Positions 47,418 through 56,273 of a stretch of 64,000 nt of DNA are shown here, in pieces (the first letter of the stretch is position 1; every line of letters begins with the position of its first letter). A program made the translations under genes and the position numbers. The notes below the pieces were generated by a model. The model was given only the letters and a program-made list of their open reading frames with translations. It did not search any database and was not told the origin of the DNA. This DNA comes from an uncultured Nocardioides sp. (lineage in GTDB: Bacteria > Actinomycetota > Actinomycetes > Propionibacteriales > Nocardioidaceae). The stretch spans positions 124,001 through 188,000 of the forward strand of contig NZ_CANKYS010000001.1 of assembly GCF_947488025.1 (NCBI RefSeq), read 5' to 3'.

Positions 47418-48046
47418 CGGCCGCGCGCGTCCCGCTGGTCCTGGCGTCCGCCTCCCCCGCCCGGCTGGCCACCCTGCGGTCCGCGGGCATCGAGCCGGTC
47501 GTGATCATCAGCGGGGTCGACGAGGACCAGGTGAGCGGCCTGCCGCCGGCCGAGCTGGCGCTCCAGCTCGCCGAGCTCAAGTGCGCCGCCGTCGCGGTGC
47601 GGGACGACGTACCTCCCGACGCCCTCGTCCTCGGCTGTGACTCGGTGCTGGAACTGCAACCGGCACCCGGCGCGGGCGGGCACGGCGAGGCGCTCGGCAA
47701 GCCGCACGACGCCGACGAGGCACGGGAGCGGTGGCGGTCGATGCGTGGGCGCACCGCGGTCCTGCACAGCGGCCACAGCCTGCGTGAGGTCGCCACCGGC
47801 CGGGTGGCCGCGGCGACCGGCTCGACCCTCGTGCACTTCGCCGACGTGGGTGACGACGAGATCGAGGCGTACGTCGCCACCGGCGAGCCGCTGCACGTCG
47901 CCGGGGCCTTCACGATCGACGGCTTCGGCGGCGCCTTCGTGCGTGGCATCGAGGGCGACCACCACAACGTGGTGGGCGTGAGCCTGCCGCTGCTGCGCGA
48001 GCTGGTCCTCGAGCTCGGCCACGCGTGGACCGACCTGTGGACCTGA
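47414..48046 (+). CDS. maf: Maf-family nucleoside triphosphate pyrophosphatase
   Basis: Maf proteins hydrolyse non-canonical or house-cleaning nucleoside triphosphates to monophosphates. The 210-residue product shows PLVLASASPARLATLRSAGI at the N-terminus (phosphate-binding Ser/Arg). DALVLGCDSVLEL has the conserved Asp. KPHDADEARERWRSMRGRTAVLHSG and DDEIEAYVATGEPLHVAGAFTIDGFGGAFVRGIEGD complete the pattern. An insertion near residue 85 (PAPGAGGHGE) is a little unusual. It follows accD-accE as in mycobacteria. Confidence 0.95.
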   Translation: MTAARVPLVLASASPARLATLRSAGIEPVVIISGVDEDQVSGLPPAELALQLAELKCAAVAVRDDVPPDALVLGCDSVLELQPAPGAGGHGEALGKPHDADEARERWRSMRGRTAVLHSGHSLREVATGRVAAATGSTLVHFADVGDDEIEAYVATGEPLHVAGAFTIDGFGGAFVRGIEGDHHNVVGVSLPLLRELVLELGHAWTDLWT

Positions 48047-48064
48047 CCCGATAGCATCCCGGGC

Positions 48065-48706
48065 GTGGGGAGCGGGGTGGAGGGAGAGGTGCCGGCACGT
48101 CCGGTGGCCGACCCGGAGGACCGTTACGGCGTCCGCGAGGAGCGCCTGCTGACCGGCGCCACCGTGATCACCGCGGTCCGCACGGTCGCGTCGGTCGTGC
48201 TCGCGGCGATGGCAGCGCACCAGCAGAGCCTGACGCTGCTCGTCGTCGCCCTCGGCGTCTACTGGGTCGGCGACATGCTCGACGGCTTCTACGCCCGGGT
48301 GCGCGACTGCGAGACCCGCATCGGGGCCGTGCTCGACGTCATCTGCGACCGGTTCAACGCCGCCGCGTTCTACATCGGTCTCGCCTGGCTGCAGCCCGAC
48401 CTGTCGCCGGCGATCTTCGTCTACCTCGCCGAGTTCATGGTCGTCGACTTCTTCCTGTCGATCGCGTTCCTCGCCTGGCCGATCCGCAGCCCCAACTACT
48501 TCTTCGTCGTCGACCGGCCGATCTGGCTGTGGAACTGGTCCAAGCCCGCCAAGGCCGTCAACAGCGCGCTCTTCGCCGTGCTGCTCCTCGTCACCGGCTG
48601 GATGTGGGTCGGGCTGGCGATCGCCTCGGCGCTCCTGGTCCTCAAGTGCGTGTCGCTGCGCCGTCTCGTGCAGATCGGCCTGCCGGTCCCGGGAGCCGCG
48701 GGCTGA
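48065..48706 (+). CDS. CDP-alcohol phosphatidyltransferase family protein
   Basis: The 213-residue membrane enzyme has the complete family signature D-x2-D-G-x2-A-R-x8-G-x3-D-x3-D, read as DMLDGFYARVRD, then GAVLDVICD. These four aspartates bind metal and the CDP-linked donor. Around it are five or six hydrophobic segments. Members make phosphatidylglycerol, phosphatidylinositol or related lipids, and the alcohol acceptor cannot be read from sequence. Its stop overlaps the next gene's start (TGATG). Confidence 0.9.
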   Translation: MGSGVEGEVPARPVADPEDRYGVREERLLTGATVITAVRTVASVVLAAMAAHQQSLTLLVVALGVYWVGDMLDGFYARVRDCETRIGAVLDVICDRFNAAAFYIGLAWLQPDLSPAIFVYLAEFMVVDFFLSIAFLAWPIRSPNYFFVVDRPIWLWNWSKPAKAVNSALFAVLLLVTGWMWVGLAIASALLVLKCVSLRRLVQIGLPVPGAAG

Positions 48707-49164
48707 TGCTGTTCTGGAGCGTCATGGGCGCCTCGATCGCCTCCGCCCTCGTGCCGCTCATCAACATCGAGGCCATCCTGGTGGTCTCGGTCAGCCAGGC
48801 TCCCGGCCAGCTGTGGGGCCTGCTGGTGGCCGCCACGATCGGGCAGATGCTCGGCAAGATCCTCTGGTACTGGGGCGGCATGCACGTCGACCGCGCCCCT
48901 TGGGTCCACCGCCAGCTCGAGAAGCCCAAGGCGCGGGCCTCGTTGGACAGGTGGCACGAGCGCGCGGAGGGCCGGCCGTGGTTCACGGCCGGCCTGCTCT
49001 TCGTCTCCGCGAGCACCGGCATCCCGCCGTACGCCGTCACCGCGGTGCTCGCCGGGACGCTGCGGGTGCCGTTCTGGATCTTCATGGTGACCGGTCTGCT
49101 CGGGCGCGGTCTGCGGTTCTGGGCGGTGGTGACGGGGACCTCGTCGCTGGTGCACCTCTTCTGA
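48706..49164 (+). CDS. Small multi-pass membrane protein, DedA/YqaA-like
   Basis: The 152-residue protein begins MLFWSVMGASIASALVPLIN and has about four hydrophobic segments. A central AATIGQMLGKILWYWGG motif and LLFVSASTGIPPYAVTAVLAG resemble the VTT/SNARE-associated (DedA, YqaA) group. Relatives act as lipid scramblases or flippases. Coupling to a CDP-alcohol phosphatidyltransferase fits a lipid role, but that is inference. A hairpin spans its stop codon. Confidence 0.7.
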   Translation: MLFWSVMGASIASALVPLINIEAILVVSVSQAPGQLWGLLVAATIGQMLGKILWYWGGMHVDRAPWVHRQLEKPKARASLDRWHERAEGRPWFTAGLLFVSASTGIPPYAVTAVLAGTLRVPFWIFMVTGLLGRGLRFWAVVTGTSSLVHLF

Positions 49165-49171
49165 GGTCCCC
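49134..49171 (+). terminator. Hairpin spanning the stop codon of the DedA-like gene
   Basis: GGGGACCTC (49134-49142) and GAGGTCCCC (49163-49171) are perfect complements with a 20-base loop. The position, between convergent genes, suits a bidirectional terminator. Confidence 0.45.
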
Positions 49172-49194
49172 GCCGTCCGATCAGGTCGGTGCCG

Positions 49195-50409
49195 TCACTC
49201 GGCCGCGGCCCACGCCTGCCGGAGGCTGACCCGCCCGCCGGTCTGCAGCAGCGCCCGACGGTAGAGGCGCTCCCCGATCCAGACCGTGACCGCGGCGAAC
49301 GCGGCCAGCAGGCCCAGCGCCAGCAGCGGCTCCCACCACTCGACGCCACCGGCCAGGATGCGCTTGGGCATCACCACCGCCGAGACGGGCGGCACGAACG
49401 ACGCGATCACCTGTCCCCTGCCGTCGAGCGAGAGCCCGCCGAAGAACATCACGAGCATCAGCATCGTCAGCGGCGTCGAGGTCGCCTGGAGGTCCTCGGT
49501 GCGCGAGGCGAGCGACCCGGCGACCGCCCAGAGGCAGGCCAGGGCCACGAAGCCGGCGAAGAAGAACCCGATGAACCACGCTGTCGGACCGGACAGCGCC
49601 GGGACGTAGGACGAGAAGGACGTGAACGACAGCCCCACCAGGCCGACCGCGAGGTAGACCAGCAGCTGGATCATCGCCAGGGCGGTGTTGCCGAGCACCT
49701 TGCCGGCGAGCAGGTGTCGCAGCGGGATGGCGGCCGCGATGATCTCCACGATCCGGCTCTGCTTCTCCTCGATCACCGACGAGGCCAGCTGCATGCCGAA
49801 GACGAGGGCGGCGAAGTAGAAGAGGAAGACGAACACGAAGCCGACCGCCTCGGCCACGCCGGCCCTCTCGGCGTCCCCGCGCAGGAAGTCGGTGCTGACC
49901 GCGCTCCCGGCCTGCAGGGCCTCCACCGTGGTGCCGACCTCGGCGGCGTTGTCGGCGAGCACCTGCTGGCGTACGACCGCCTCCACGACGCTGGTCAACG
50001 AGCCCTGCTCGCTCGACTCCGAGGTCAGCTGCCACCCGTCGTCGGCCGGGTGCAGCCAGGCGTCTGCCTCGTCGTCGAGGAGGGCCGCCTCGGCCGCGCC
50101 ACGGTCGTCGACCTCGACAACGGTGACCTCGACGTCGTCGTCGACCTGCGGCGCGCCGTCGGCGACCGTCGTGGCCATCGCGACCGAGTCGGGGGTGGCG
50201 GCCAGCGTGACCTGGTCGGTCCGCTCCTCCTGCCAGGCGTTGAAGCCGATGAAGCCCGCGATGAGCACGACCATGAACGCCGTTCCGAAGAGGAAGGACT
50301 TGTCGGTGATCCGCGAGACGACCTCCCGACGGGTGACGAGCAGCCAGGCGGGCTCGGTGCTCCGGTCGTCGTCCTCGTTGCCCATCTCGTTGGACGTGGC
50401 GGTGTTCAT
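49195..50409 (-). CDS. ABC-2 type transporter permease (NatB-like)
   Basis: The 404-residue protein has a first membrane helix (SFLFGTAFMVVLIAGFIGFN). A large extracytoplasmic domain of about 160 residues rich in Asp and Ala follows, then five C-terminal helices with the family loop QLASSVIEEKQSRIVEIIAAAIPLRHLLAGKVLG. This topology is that of NatB/YhaP permeases, which export sodium, peptides or antimicrobials. It overlaps the ATPase gene as ATGA. The two-component system upstream probably controls the pair. Confidence 0.88.
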   Translation of the reverse strand: MNTATSNEMGNEDDDRSTEPAWLLVTRREVVSRITDKSFLFGTAFMVVLIAGFIGFNAWQEERTDQVTLAATPDSVAMATTVADGAPQVDDDVEVTVVEVDDRGAAEAALLDDEADAWLHPADDGWQLTSESSEQGSLTSVVEAVVRQQVLADNAAEVGTTVEALQAGSAVSTDFLRGDAERAGVAEAVGFVFVFLFYFAALVFGMQLASSVIEEKQSRIVEIIAAAIPLRHLLAGKVLGNTALAMIQLLVYLAVGLVGLSFTSFSSYVPALSGPTAWFIGFFFAGFVALACLWAVAGSLASRTEDLQATSTPLTMLMLVMFFGGLSLDGRGQVIASFVPPVSAVVMPKRILAGGVEWWEPLLALGLLAAFAAVTVWIGERLYRRALLQTGGRVSLRQAWAAAE

Positions 50410-51287
50410 GCGGTGGCCTCCCGGTAGATCTCGCTGAGGGCCGGGCGGACCCGGACGAACTCGTGGACGTCGCCGCGGCCGGTGGCCTCGGCGACGAGGT
50501 GCTGCTCGGCGCCGTCCTGGCGGACCTCCACCAGCGCGGTCGACCCGTCGAGGTCGAGGACCTCCAGCCCGCGCAGGTCACGGACCCAACCGGCGTCGCC
50601 GCCGAGGACGAGGCGGAAGCGCGGCACCCCCGCGTCGCGCAGCTCCGCAACCGTCCCGGCGGCGACCCGGCGTCCTTGGGACAGCACGACCAGCCGGTCG
50701 CACAGTCGCTCGACGAGGTCGAGCTGGTGGCTGGAGAAGAGGACCGGCACGCCGTCGCGGGTGTACTCACGCAGCAGGTCGACCATCGAGTCGACGGCCT
50801 TCGGGTCGAGACCCGAGAAGGGCTCGTCGAGGACGAGCGCGGCCGGCCGGGGCAGCACCGAGGCGATGATCTGCACCCGCTGCTGGTTGCCCAGCGACAG
50901 CTTCTCCAGGTGGTCCTTGGTCCGCTCCCCCAGCCCGAACCGCTCCAGCAGCTCGGTCACCTGGGTGCGGGCGGCGACCCGCTCCATGCCCTTGAGCTGG
51001 GCGATGTAGACGAGCTGGTCGAGGATCGGCTGCTTGGGATAGAGACCGCGCTCCTCGGGCATGTAACCGATCCGACGGCGGTCCAGCCGGGTGATGGGTC
51101 GGCCCTGCCACAGCACCTCACCCTCGTCGATGCCGAGCACGCCCATCACCATCCGCATGGTCGTGGTCTTGCCCGCACCGTTGCCGCCGACGAAACCCGT
51201 CATCAGCCCGGCTGGCACCTCGAACGACACGTGGTCCACGGCGGTGTTGTCACCGAACCGCCTGGTCAGCTCCCTGATCTCCAACAT
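50406..51287 (-). CDS. ABC transporter ATP-binding protein (NatA-like)
   Basis: The 293-residue ATPase has Walker A GGNGAGKTTTMRMVMG (about 36-51). The Q-loop region is GYMPEERGLYPKQPILDQL, the signature LSLGNQQRVQIIASVL (with Asn-Gln rather than Gly-Gln at its end), and Walker B AALVLDEPFSGLDP. A C-terminal domain follows. The pattern is that of NatA/DrrA exporters. The ATG at 51287 was chosen over a GTG two codons earlier; neither has a strong ribosome site. Confidence 0.9.
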   Translation of the reverse strand: MLEIRELTRRFGDNTAVDHVSFEVPAGLMTGFVGGNGAGKTTTMRMVMGVLGIDEGEVLWQGRPITRLDRRRIGYMPEERGLYPKQPILDQLVYIAQLKGMERVAARTQVTELLERFGLGERTKDHLEKLSLGNQQRVQIIASVLPRPAALVLDEPFSGLDPKAVDSMVDLLREYTRDGVPVLFSSHQLDLVERLCDRLVVLSQGRRVAAGTVAELRDAGVPRFRLVLGGDAGWVRDLRGLEVLDLDGSTALVEVRQDGAEQHLVAEATGRGDVHEFVRVRPALSEIYREATA

Positions 51288-51368
51288 GACCACGACGCTA
51301 GTGACCGCTGGGGTCCGTGTGATCCACCGTGCGACGGAACCTCCCGGCGGACTCCGTGCCTGCTCCGC

Positions 51369-52061
51369 TCACTCCTCCGTCGGGAGGATGAGGCCGGCCT
51401 CGTAGGCGTAGATGACCGCCTGCACCCGGCCGCGCAGGTGCAGCTTGGCCAGCACGTTGGACACGTGGGTCTTCACCGTCGCCTCGCCCAGCACGAGCGT
51501 GCCGGCGATCTCACCGTTGGACAGGCCACGCCCGAGCAGCACCAGCACCTCCCGCTCGCGGGCGGTGAGCAGCGCCAGCTCCCGCGGCTCGGCCCGGTCG
51601 GGGGCCTCGGGGACCGCGTCGGGCGCCGCCGCCCCTCCGGCCATCTTGCCGATGACGCGGCGGGTCACCTCCGGCGCAAGCAGTGCGTGCCCACGGCCTG
51701 CGGCGCGTACGGCGTCGAGGAGCTGCTCCGGTCCGGCGTTCTTCAGCAGGAAGCCACTCGCCCCTGCCTGCAGGGCGTCGAAGAGGTAGTCGTCGCGGTC
51801 GAAGGTCGTCACGATGACGACGTGCCCGAGGTCGTCGGCGACGAGGTGGCGGGTGGCCTCGATCCCGTCCATCCGCGGCATCTGGACGTCCATCAGCACC
51901 ACGTCGGGGCGGGTAGCCCGGGCGCGCTCGATCGCCTCCAACCCGTCGGCGGCCTCACCGACGACCTCGATGTCGTCCTCGACGGACAGGACCATCGCGA
52001 AGCCGGACCGGACCATCGCGTGGTCGTCGACCAGCAGGACCGTCAGCGGGCGCTCCGTCAC
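51369..52061 (-). CDS. NarL/LuxR-family response regulator
   Basis: The 230-residue regulator has a receiver domain starting TVLLVDDHAMVRSGFAMVLS, with phosphoacceptor Asp in DVVLMDVQMPRMDG. A linker rich in Ala and Pro leads to the LuxR helix-turn-helix: LLTAREREVLVLLGRGLSNGEIAGTLVLGEATVKTHVSNVLAKL. Its start overlaps the kinase stop (GTGA). Adjacent NatAB-type genes, 76 bases further on, are the likely regulated target, as in LiaRS-like or antibiotic-sensing systems. Confidence 0.93.
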   Translation of the reverse strand: MTERPLTVLLVDDHAMVRSGFAMVLSVEDDIEVVGEAADGLEAIERARATRPDVVLMDVQMPRMDGIEATRHLVADDLGHVVIVTTFDRDDYLFDALQAGASGFLLKNAGPEQLLDAVRAAGRGHALLAPEVTRRVIGKMAGGAAAPDAVPEAPDRAEPRELALLTAREREVLVLLGRGLSNGEIAGTLVLGEATVKTHVSNVLAKLHLRGRVQAVIYAYEAGLILPTEE

Positions 52062-53407
52062 GACGCCACCAGCGGGTAGCGCACGCGGACCCGGTAGCCG
52101 CCCGTCACGCGCGGTCCGATGTCGACCTGGCCGTCGTGGGTGGCGGCGCGCTCACGGATGCCGAGCTGGCCGAGACCGCTGCCGGACGTGCCGTGGCGCG
52201 GTCGGCCGTTGTCGACCACCTCGACCTCCGCGTAGGCGGCGGCCTCGTGCACCCGGACCACGACCGAGACGGTGTCGGCGGTGCTGTGGCGACGGACGTT
52301 GGTCAGCGCCTCCTGGACCGTGCGGTAGACCGCGAGCCCGATGCCGCGCGGGAGCCGGCTCGTCGCGCACGGCTGGTCCTCGACGACGTCGAGGCGGACG
52401 GCGAGCCCCTCCCGGTTCGCCTGCGCGACGAGGTCGGGCAGGGCGTCGACGCCGGCCTCCGACGTACGCATCCCGCTCGCGGTGTCCGCGCCGTCGGTGC
52501 CGTCGTCCCAGCTGTCCGCCGGTCCCTCGCGCAGGGTCCCGAGCAGGCGGCGCATCTGCGTCAACGCGTCGCGGGAGGCCTCCTCGACGTGCGAGAGGGC
52601 CGTACGCGCTGCGTCGGGGTCGCGGTCGAGGACCCGTCGTGCCGCTCCCGCCTGGATGCCCATCGCGGAGACGCCGTGGGCGACGACGTCGTGCAGCTCG
52701 CGGGCGATGCGCAGACGCTCGTCGACGACGGCCTGCTCGCGCAGCCGGCCGGCCTGCGCGGAGATGGTGGCGGCCTGCTCCTGCAGGCGGATGCGCTGCC
52801 GGGCGGCCCGCCAGGACACGCCGCCACCGACGATGGCGCCGCCGAAGTAGATGACGTTGACCAGCAGCGTGATCGCCACCGCGGCGGGGATCGCGCCGAA
52901 CAGCCCGATCCGCTCGCCGTCCCGGGCCTCGTCGATCATGTCCTGGGCAGCCGAGCCAACGGCGAACTGCCAGGTGATCCACGCGAACATGAACAGCACG
53001 ATCGTGCCGATGACGACGACCATCGCGCGACGGTCCCGGGCGTAGGCGACGCCCGAGAGCAGGGCGACGAAGTAGACGATCTGCAACGACACCTGCCCCA
53101 TCACCTGCGGCATCGTCACGCCGGCGACGAACATGTGCAGTGCGGCGAGGCTCGCGACCACCAGCGGCCACCGCCGCCGGCCCAGGAGGAGCGCGGCCCC
53201 GGTCGACACGGCGAGCCACTGCGTCCACACCGGGACGTCGGTGTGGTCGAGCCCGCCTGCGCTGCGCACGAGCTCGAGCGCCAGCAGGCTGACGGCCTCC
53301 ACGCTGGCCGCGAGTACGACGTCCTGACGCCCGACCGGCGGCCTCGGCCGCTCCCACTCGTCGTCCACGCCGAACCACGTGAGGGCGCGCTGGCTCGTGC
53401 TGGGCAT
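52058..53407 (-). CDS. NarL-partner sensor histidine kinase (HisKA_3 type)
   Basis: The 449-residue kinase has about six membrane segments in its first 220 residues, with little outside the membrane, pointing to intramembrane or membrane-stress sensing. RLRIARELHDVVAHGVSAMGIQAG contains the phosphorylated histidine. The ATPase domain has YRTVQEALTNVRRHS (N box) and GSGLGQLGIRERA (G box). I took the ATG at 53407; the frame continues 26 codons upstream with low-complexity Pro/Arg. It is paired with the response regulator that follows. Confidence 0.92.
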   Translation of the reverse strand: MPSTSQRALTWFGVDDEWERPRPPVGRQDVVLAASVEAVSLLALELVRSAGGLDHTDVPVWTQWLAVSTGAALLLGRRRWPLVVASLAALHMFVAGVTMPQVMGQVSLQIVYFVALLSGVAYARDRRAMVVVIGTIVLFMFAWITWQFAVGSAAQDMIDEARDGERIGLFGAIPAAVAITLLVNVIYFGGAIVGGGVSWRAARQRIRLQEQAATISAQAGRLREQAVVDERLRIARELHDVVAHGVSAMGIQAGAARRVLDRDPDAARTALSHVEEASRDALTQMRRLLGTLREGPADSWDDGTDGADTASGMRTSEAGVDALPDLVAQANREGLAVRLDVVEDQPCATSRLPRGIGLAVYRTVQEALTNVRRHSTADTVSVVVRVHEAAAYAEVEVVDNGRPRHGTSGSGLGQLGIRERAATHDGQVDIGPRVTGGYRVRVRYPLVAS

Positions 53408-53617
53408 GGGGCGAGGGTAGATCGGGCCCCGCGCCACCGGATCCGTCGGGAGGAGGAGATCAGATCTACGAGCGGTTGCGCACACTCGGCCCGGCGGACG
53501 GGTTCACTGGTCCCGGCGTCGTGCAACCTGTGAGGCGTCCGGGGCGTGTTGGGTGTCTGAGGGCGTCCGACGAGCGTCGGGACAGGTCGCTGAGGGGGAC
53601 GCGGGTAGCGCCAGCCA

Positions 53618-54283
53618 TCAGTGACTGTGAGGGACCACCACCCGGCCCTCGCTGGCCTGGACGACGACGAACCCTTGACCGCTGAACCCGAGCTGGAAGG
53701 CCTCGCCTGAGCCACGCCCGATGAGTGCACCGGCGCCGGCGGTGCGTCGTACGGTTGTGGTGAGCGACGACGACCAGGCGATCGCCGCCTGGATGTCGGC
53801 GTACGTCGGCGCGTCGACGTCGAGGACGACCGGCGTGCCGTGCGAGGTGATGGCGACGGTGCCTGTGCCGGTGAACGTGGTGTTGAAGACGCCGCCGGCC
53901 ATCATCGAAGCCCCCTCGACCTTCTTGATGTCCCACGAGAGGGTCGAGTCGAAGGCCAGCACGTTGCTGCCGTTGACGGTCAGGGAGTCGTTCTCGAGGT
54001 TGACGAGGTGGATCTCCATCGCGTCGTCGGCGAAGAAGACGTCACCGCGTCCCGAGACCTTCATCAGCGGCATGCCCTCGCCGGTGAAGGTCTTCTTCAG
54101 GAACTTCCCCATGCCGCCCGCGCTCTGGTAGGCGAAGTCGACCTGGCCCTGGTAGGCGACCATCGCGCCTTGTCGTCCCATCACGTCCCCGTCGAGCGCG
54201 ACCCGGAGCATCTTCGGGTTCTGCAACGCGAACCGATCGGTGCCGGAGGACTCGAGGTTCGTGCCGAAAAGTTCGCTGCGCAT
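53618..54283 (-). CDS. AIM24 family protein
   Basis: The 221-residue beta-rich protein begins MRSELFGTNLESSGTDRFAL. It shows the AIM24/DUF124 features: repeated glycine-rich strands, FLKKTFTGEGMPLMKVSGRGDVFFAD, IHLVNLENDSLTVNGSNVLAFD, GGVFNTTFTGTGTVAI and GRGSGEAFQLGFSGQGFVVVQ. The fold is a trimeric TRAP-like beta-helix with no known catalytic role. It lies 44 bases after the first PrsW-type protease gene on the same strand, probably as the last gene of that operon. Confidence 0.9.
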   Translation of the reverse strand: MRSELFGTNLESSGTDRFALQNPKMLRVALDGDVMGRQGAMVAYQGQVDFAYQSAGGMGKFLKKTFTGEGMPLMKVSGRGDVFFADDAMEIHLVNLENDSLTVNGSNVLAFDSTLSWDIKKVEGASMMAGGVFNTTFTGTGTVAITSHGTPVVLDVDAPTYADIQAAIAWSSSLTTTVRRTAGAGALIGRGSGEAFQLGFSGQGFVVVQASEGRVVVPHSH

Positions 54284-54327
54284 GGGTCTCTCCTCTGAGT
54301 TGGCGCTGGGTCTGACGGTCGGCGACT

Positions 54328-55596
54328 CTACGCCGGCGTCGTCGTCGGCTCGGGCTGGGCAACTGCTCCGCCTCGCACCCGCGCCACGTCGGCGCGGGAC
54401 GCGACGACGTCGGCGGTGCTCGCTCCGTTGGCATCGGCCAGGTCGGTGCACAGGTCGAGGGCTGCCGCGAGGACGTGCTTGCGGCGGCGCCGCTCGCGTC
54501 GGTCGGCGGATGCCTTGAGGTAGGCGCGTCGTTGCTTGTGCCCGGCGAAGGCCTCGACCTCCTCGGCGGTGAGGACTCCGTCAGCGACCTCGGGAGCGAG
54601 GATGTCGCGGGCGAGCTCGCGTTCGCGACCGTCGGTGAGGCGGAAGGCGTACCAGAGGACGCCGAGGCTGACGGCGATCTCGACGATGAAGATGAACAAG
54701 CTGGAGATCCCGGTGTCGGCACCGAGGGCGAGCACCGAGTCGAGGACGAGGTGGAAGCCAACTCCTGCTGCGACCAGGAGCAAGCCCCGGCCGGCTCGCC
54801 GCGGTTGGGCTGGGGTGCCGATGAGGTAGACGAGGCCTGCGCACACGAGCGCGGAGAACATGGGGTGCGAGACGACGTCGGAGAGGATGCGGGTCCCGAT
54901 GCCGTTGGTCACGAGTCCGACCTGGTCGGAGCCGAAGCTGCCGGTCGCGCCGCCGATAGCGTAGAGGAAGTCCTCGAACGTCTGGAACCCCAGTCCGATG
55001 AAAGCCCCGAGGAACAGGCCGTCGGCAGGGGTGCGGACCAGGCGCCGCGCCATCCCGAGCAGGAGGATGAACCCGGCTGCCTTGGCGCTTTCCTCGACGA
55101 AGGGGGCGCTGAGTCCGGCCTGCCAGTCGGCACTCCACGCGGCGCCGAAGAGCTTGGCGTACAGGGAGCCCAGGGCACCGTTCGCCGAGGTGGCGATCCC
55201 GAAGGTCGCGCCGAGTCCACCCCACAGGAAGCACGCCAGCACCACGTTGAAGGGCTGTCGCTCGAACCGGTCGAGGTGGTGGAACCACCAGCCCCAGCCC
55301 AGGGTGCTGATGACGGCGATGGCGGCCCCGGCGGTGAAGGCGGGAGCGTAGTAGCCCGCCAGCGGGGTGAACATGTGGACCATGTTGAACAGCCCGGTCA
55401 CCACCAGCGCCACGAACACCCATGTACAGGCGTTGCGCGGCTGCCAGAAGCGGAACGGCTCGCCCCAGCCGGACACCTCGATCGCGTCCTGGCGTCGGCG
55501 CACGAGCTCAGTCCTCGAGTCGGTCGTGGACCCGGTCGTCGAGCCGTCCTCCGGCTCATAGGCGGGGCTAGGGTCGGCGTGTGTGGGGGTGCTCAT
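54328..55596 (-). CDS. PrsW-family intramembrane metalloprotease, copy 1
   Basis: The 422-residue protein has about eight membrane helices between residues 45 and 320 with all PrsW motifs. APFVEESAKAAGFILLLG holds the EE pair, GLGFQTFEDFLYAIGG the second Glu, HPMFSALVCAG a His, and GVGFHLVLDSVLALG the last His/Asp. A cytoplasmic tail (about 325-422) starts LARDILAPEVADGVLTAEEV and contains KHVLAAALDLCTDLADANG. PrsW cuts anti-sigma factors at the membrane in Bacillus. Its ATG overlaps the stop of a bitopic membrane protein gene (ATGA). The whole unit is duplicated upstream. Confidence 0.92.
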   Translation of the reverse strand: MSTPTHADPSPAYEPEDGSTTGSTTDSRTELVRRRQDAIEVSGWGEPFRFWQPRNACTWVFVALVVTGLFNMVHMFTPLAGYYAPAFTAGAAIAVISTLGWGWWFHHLDRFERQPFNVVLACFLWGGLGATFGIATSANGALGSLYAKLFGAAWSADWQAGLSAPFVEESAKAAGFILLLGMARRLVRTPADGLFLGAFIGLGFQTFEDFLYAIGGATGSFGSDQVGLVTNGIGTRILSDVVSHPMFSALVCAGLVYLIGTPAQPRRAGRGLLLVAAGVGFHLVLDSVLALGADTGISSLFIFIVEIAVSLGVLWYAFRLTDGRERELARDILAPEVADGVLTAEEVEAFAGHKQRRAYLKASADRRERRRRKHVLAAALDLCTDLADANGASTADVVASRADVARVRGGAVAQPEPTTTPA

Positions 55597-56273
55597 GACG
55601 CCTCCTGCTGGTCGGCGTCGGAGGTGTCCCACGGGCCGATGCTGTGGATCAGGTGGGCGATGTGGCGGGCGGCGGCAGTCTCCTGGTCGGGCTGACCCGA
55701 CGCGCTGACCTCGATGCCGGTGCCGTCGCTCACGAAGGCGGCGACGGTGCCCTCGACGCCCCGTCCGGTGAAGGTCTCGGCGACTCCGGTGAGGCCGGAG
55801 TCGGTGGTGACGGTCGACCGGCCGTCGGTGACGGTGAACCCGTCGACGGCTCCGGTGGCCGAGGTGACCTTGTCGATCTGTTCGAGCAGCTCGCTCGCGG
55901 TGCCGTCGTAGGTGTCGGTGGTGACGATGATGGTCACGGTGCCGTTGGTGAACGCTGCTCGGGCGCCCGCGCCGCCTGCCGGGATGTCCGTGGTGCGGAA
56001 TCCGTCGATGACGTCCCATCCAGGGGGCGGTGTGACGGCGAGGTCGTCGCTGATGGCGAACCGTTCTCCGGCGACGACGGGGTCGTCGTGGTCGACGGCT
56101 GCGTCGAGGTGCGGCACAGCCACGACCCACAGGAACCAGATGCCGACGACGACCAGTGCCGGCACGATCGAGCGTCGCTCCAACCCGGCCAGCCGCTCCT
56201 CGACCGGGACCCTTCGACGGCGACGCTCACCGGCTGTGGGTGCGGTCGCTTCGTGCGCCATGTGCGTGGTCAC
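55593..56273 (-). CDS. Bitopic membrane protein paired with PrsW, copy 1
   Basis: The 226-residue protein starts at GTG, with a basic cytoplasmic tail, VPVEERLAGLERRSI, one membrane helix (VPALVVVGIWFLWVVAVPHL) and an extracytoplasmic domain of about 165 residues. That domain carries PGWDVIDGFRTTD and GLTGVAETFTGRGVEGTVAAFVSDGTGIEV. It aligns along most of its length with the protein at 57487-58119. The outline (PGW near the start, a late AxxxAxxIxxSI helix) is reminiscent of LpqN/PsbP-like folds, but I do not claim membership. It may be the substrate or sensor of the adjacent protease. Confidence 0.8.
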   Translation of the reverse strand: MTTHMAHEATAPTAGERRRRRVPVEERLAGLERRSIVPALVVVGIWFLWVVAVPHLDAAVDHDDPVVAGERFAISDDLAVTPPPGWDVIDGFRTTDIPAGGAGARAAFTNGTVTIIVTTDTYDGTASELLEQIDKVTSATGAVDGFTVTDGRSTVTTDSGLTGVAETFTGRGVEGTVAAFVSDGTGIEVSASGQPDQETAAARHIAHLIHSIGPWDTSDADQQEAS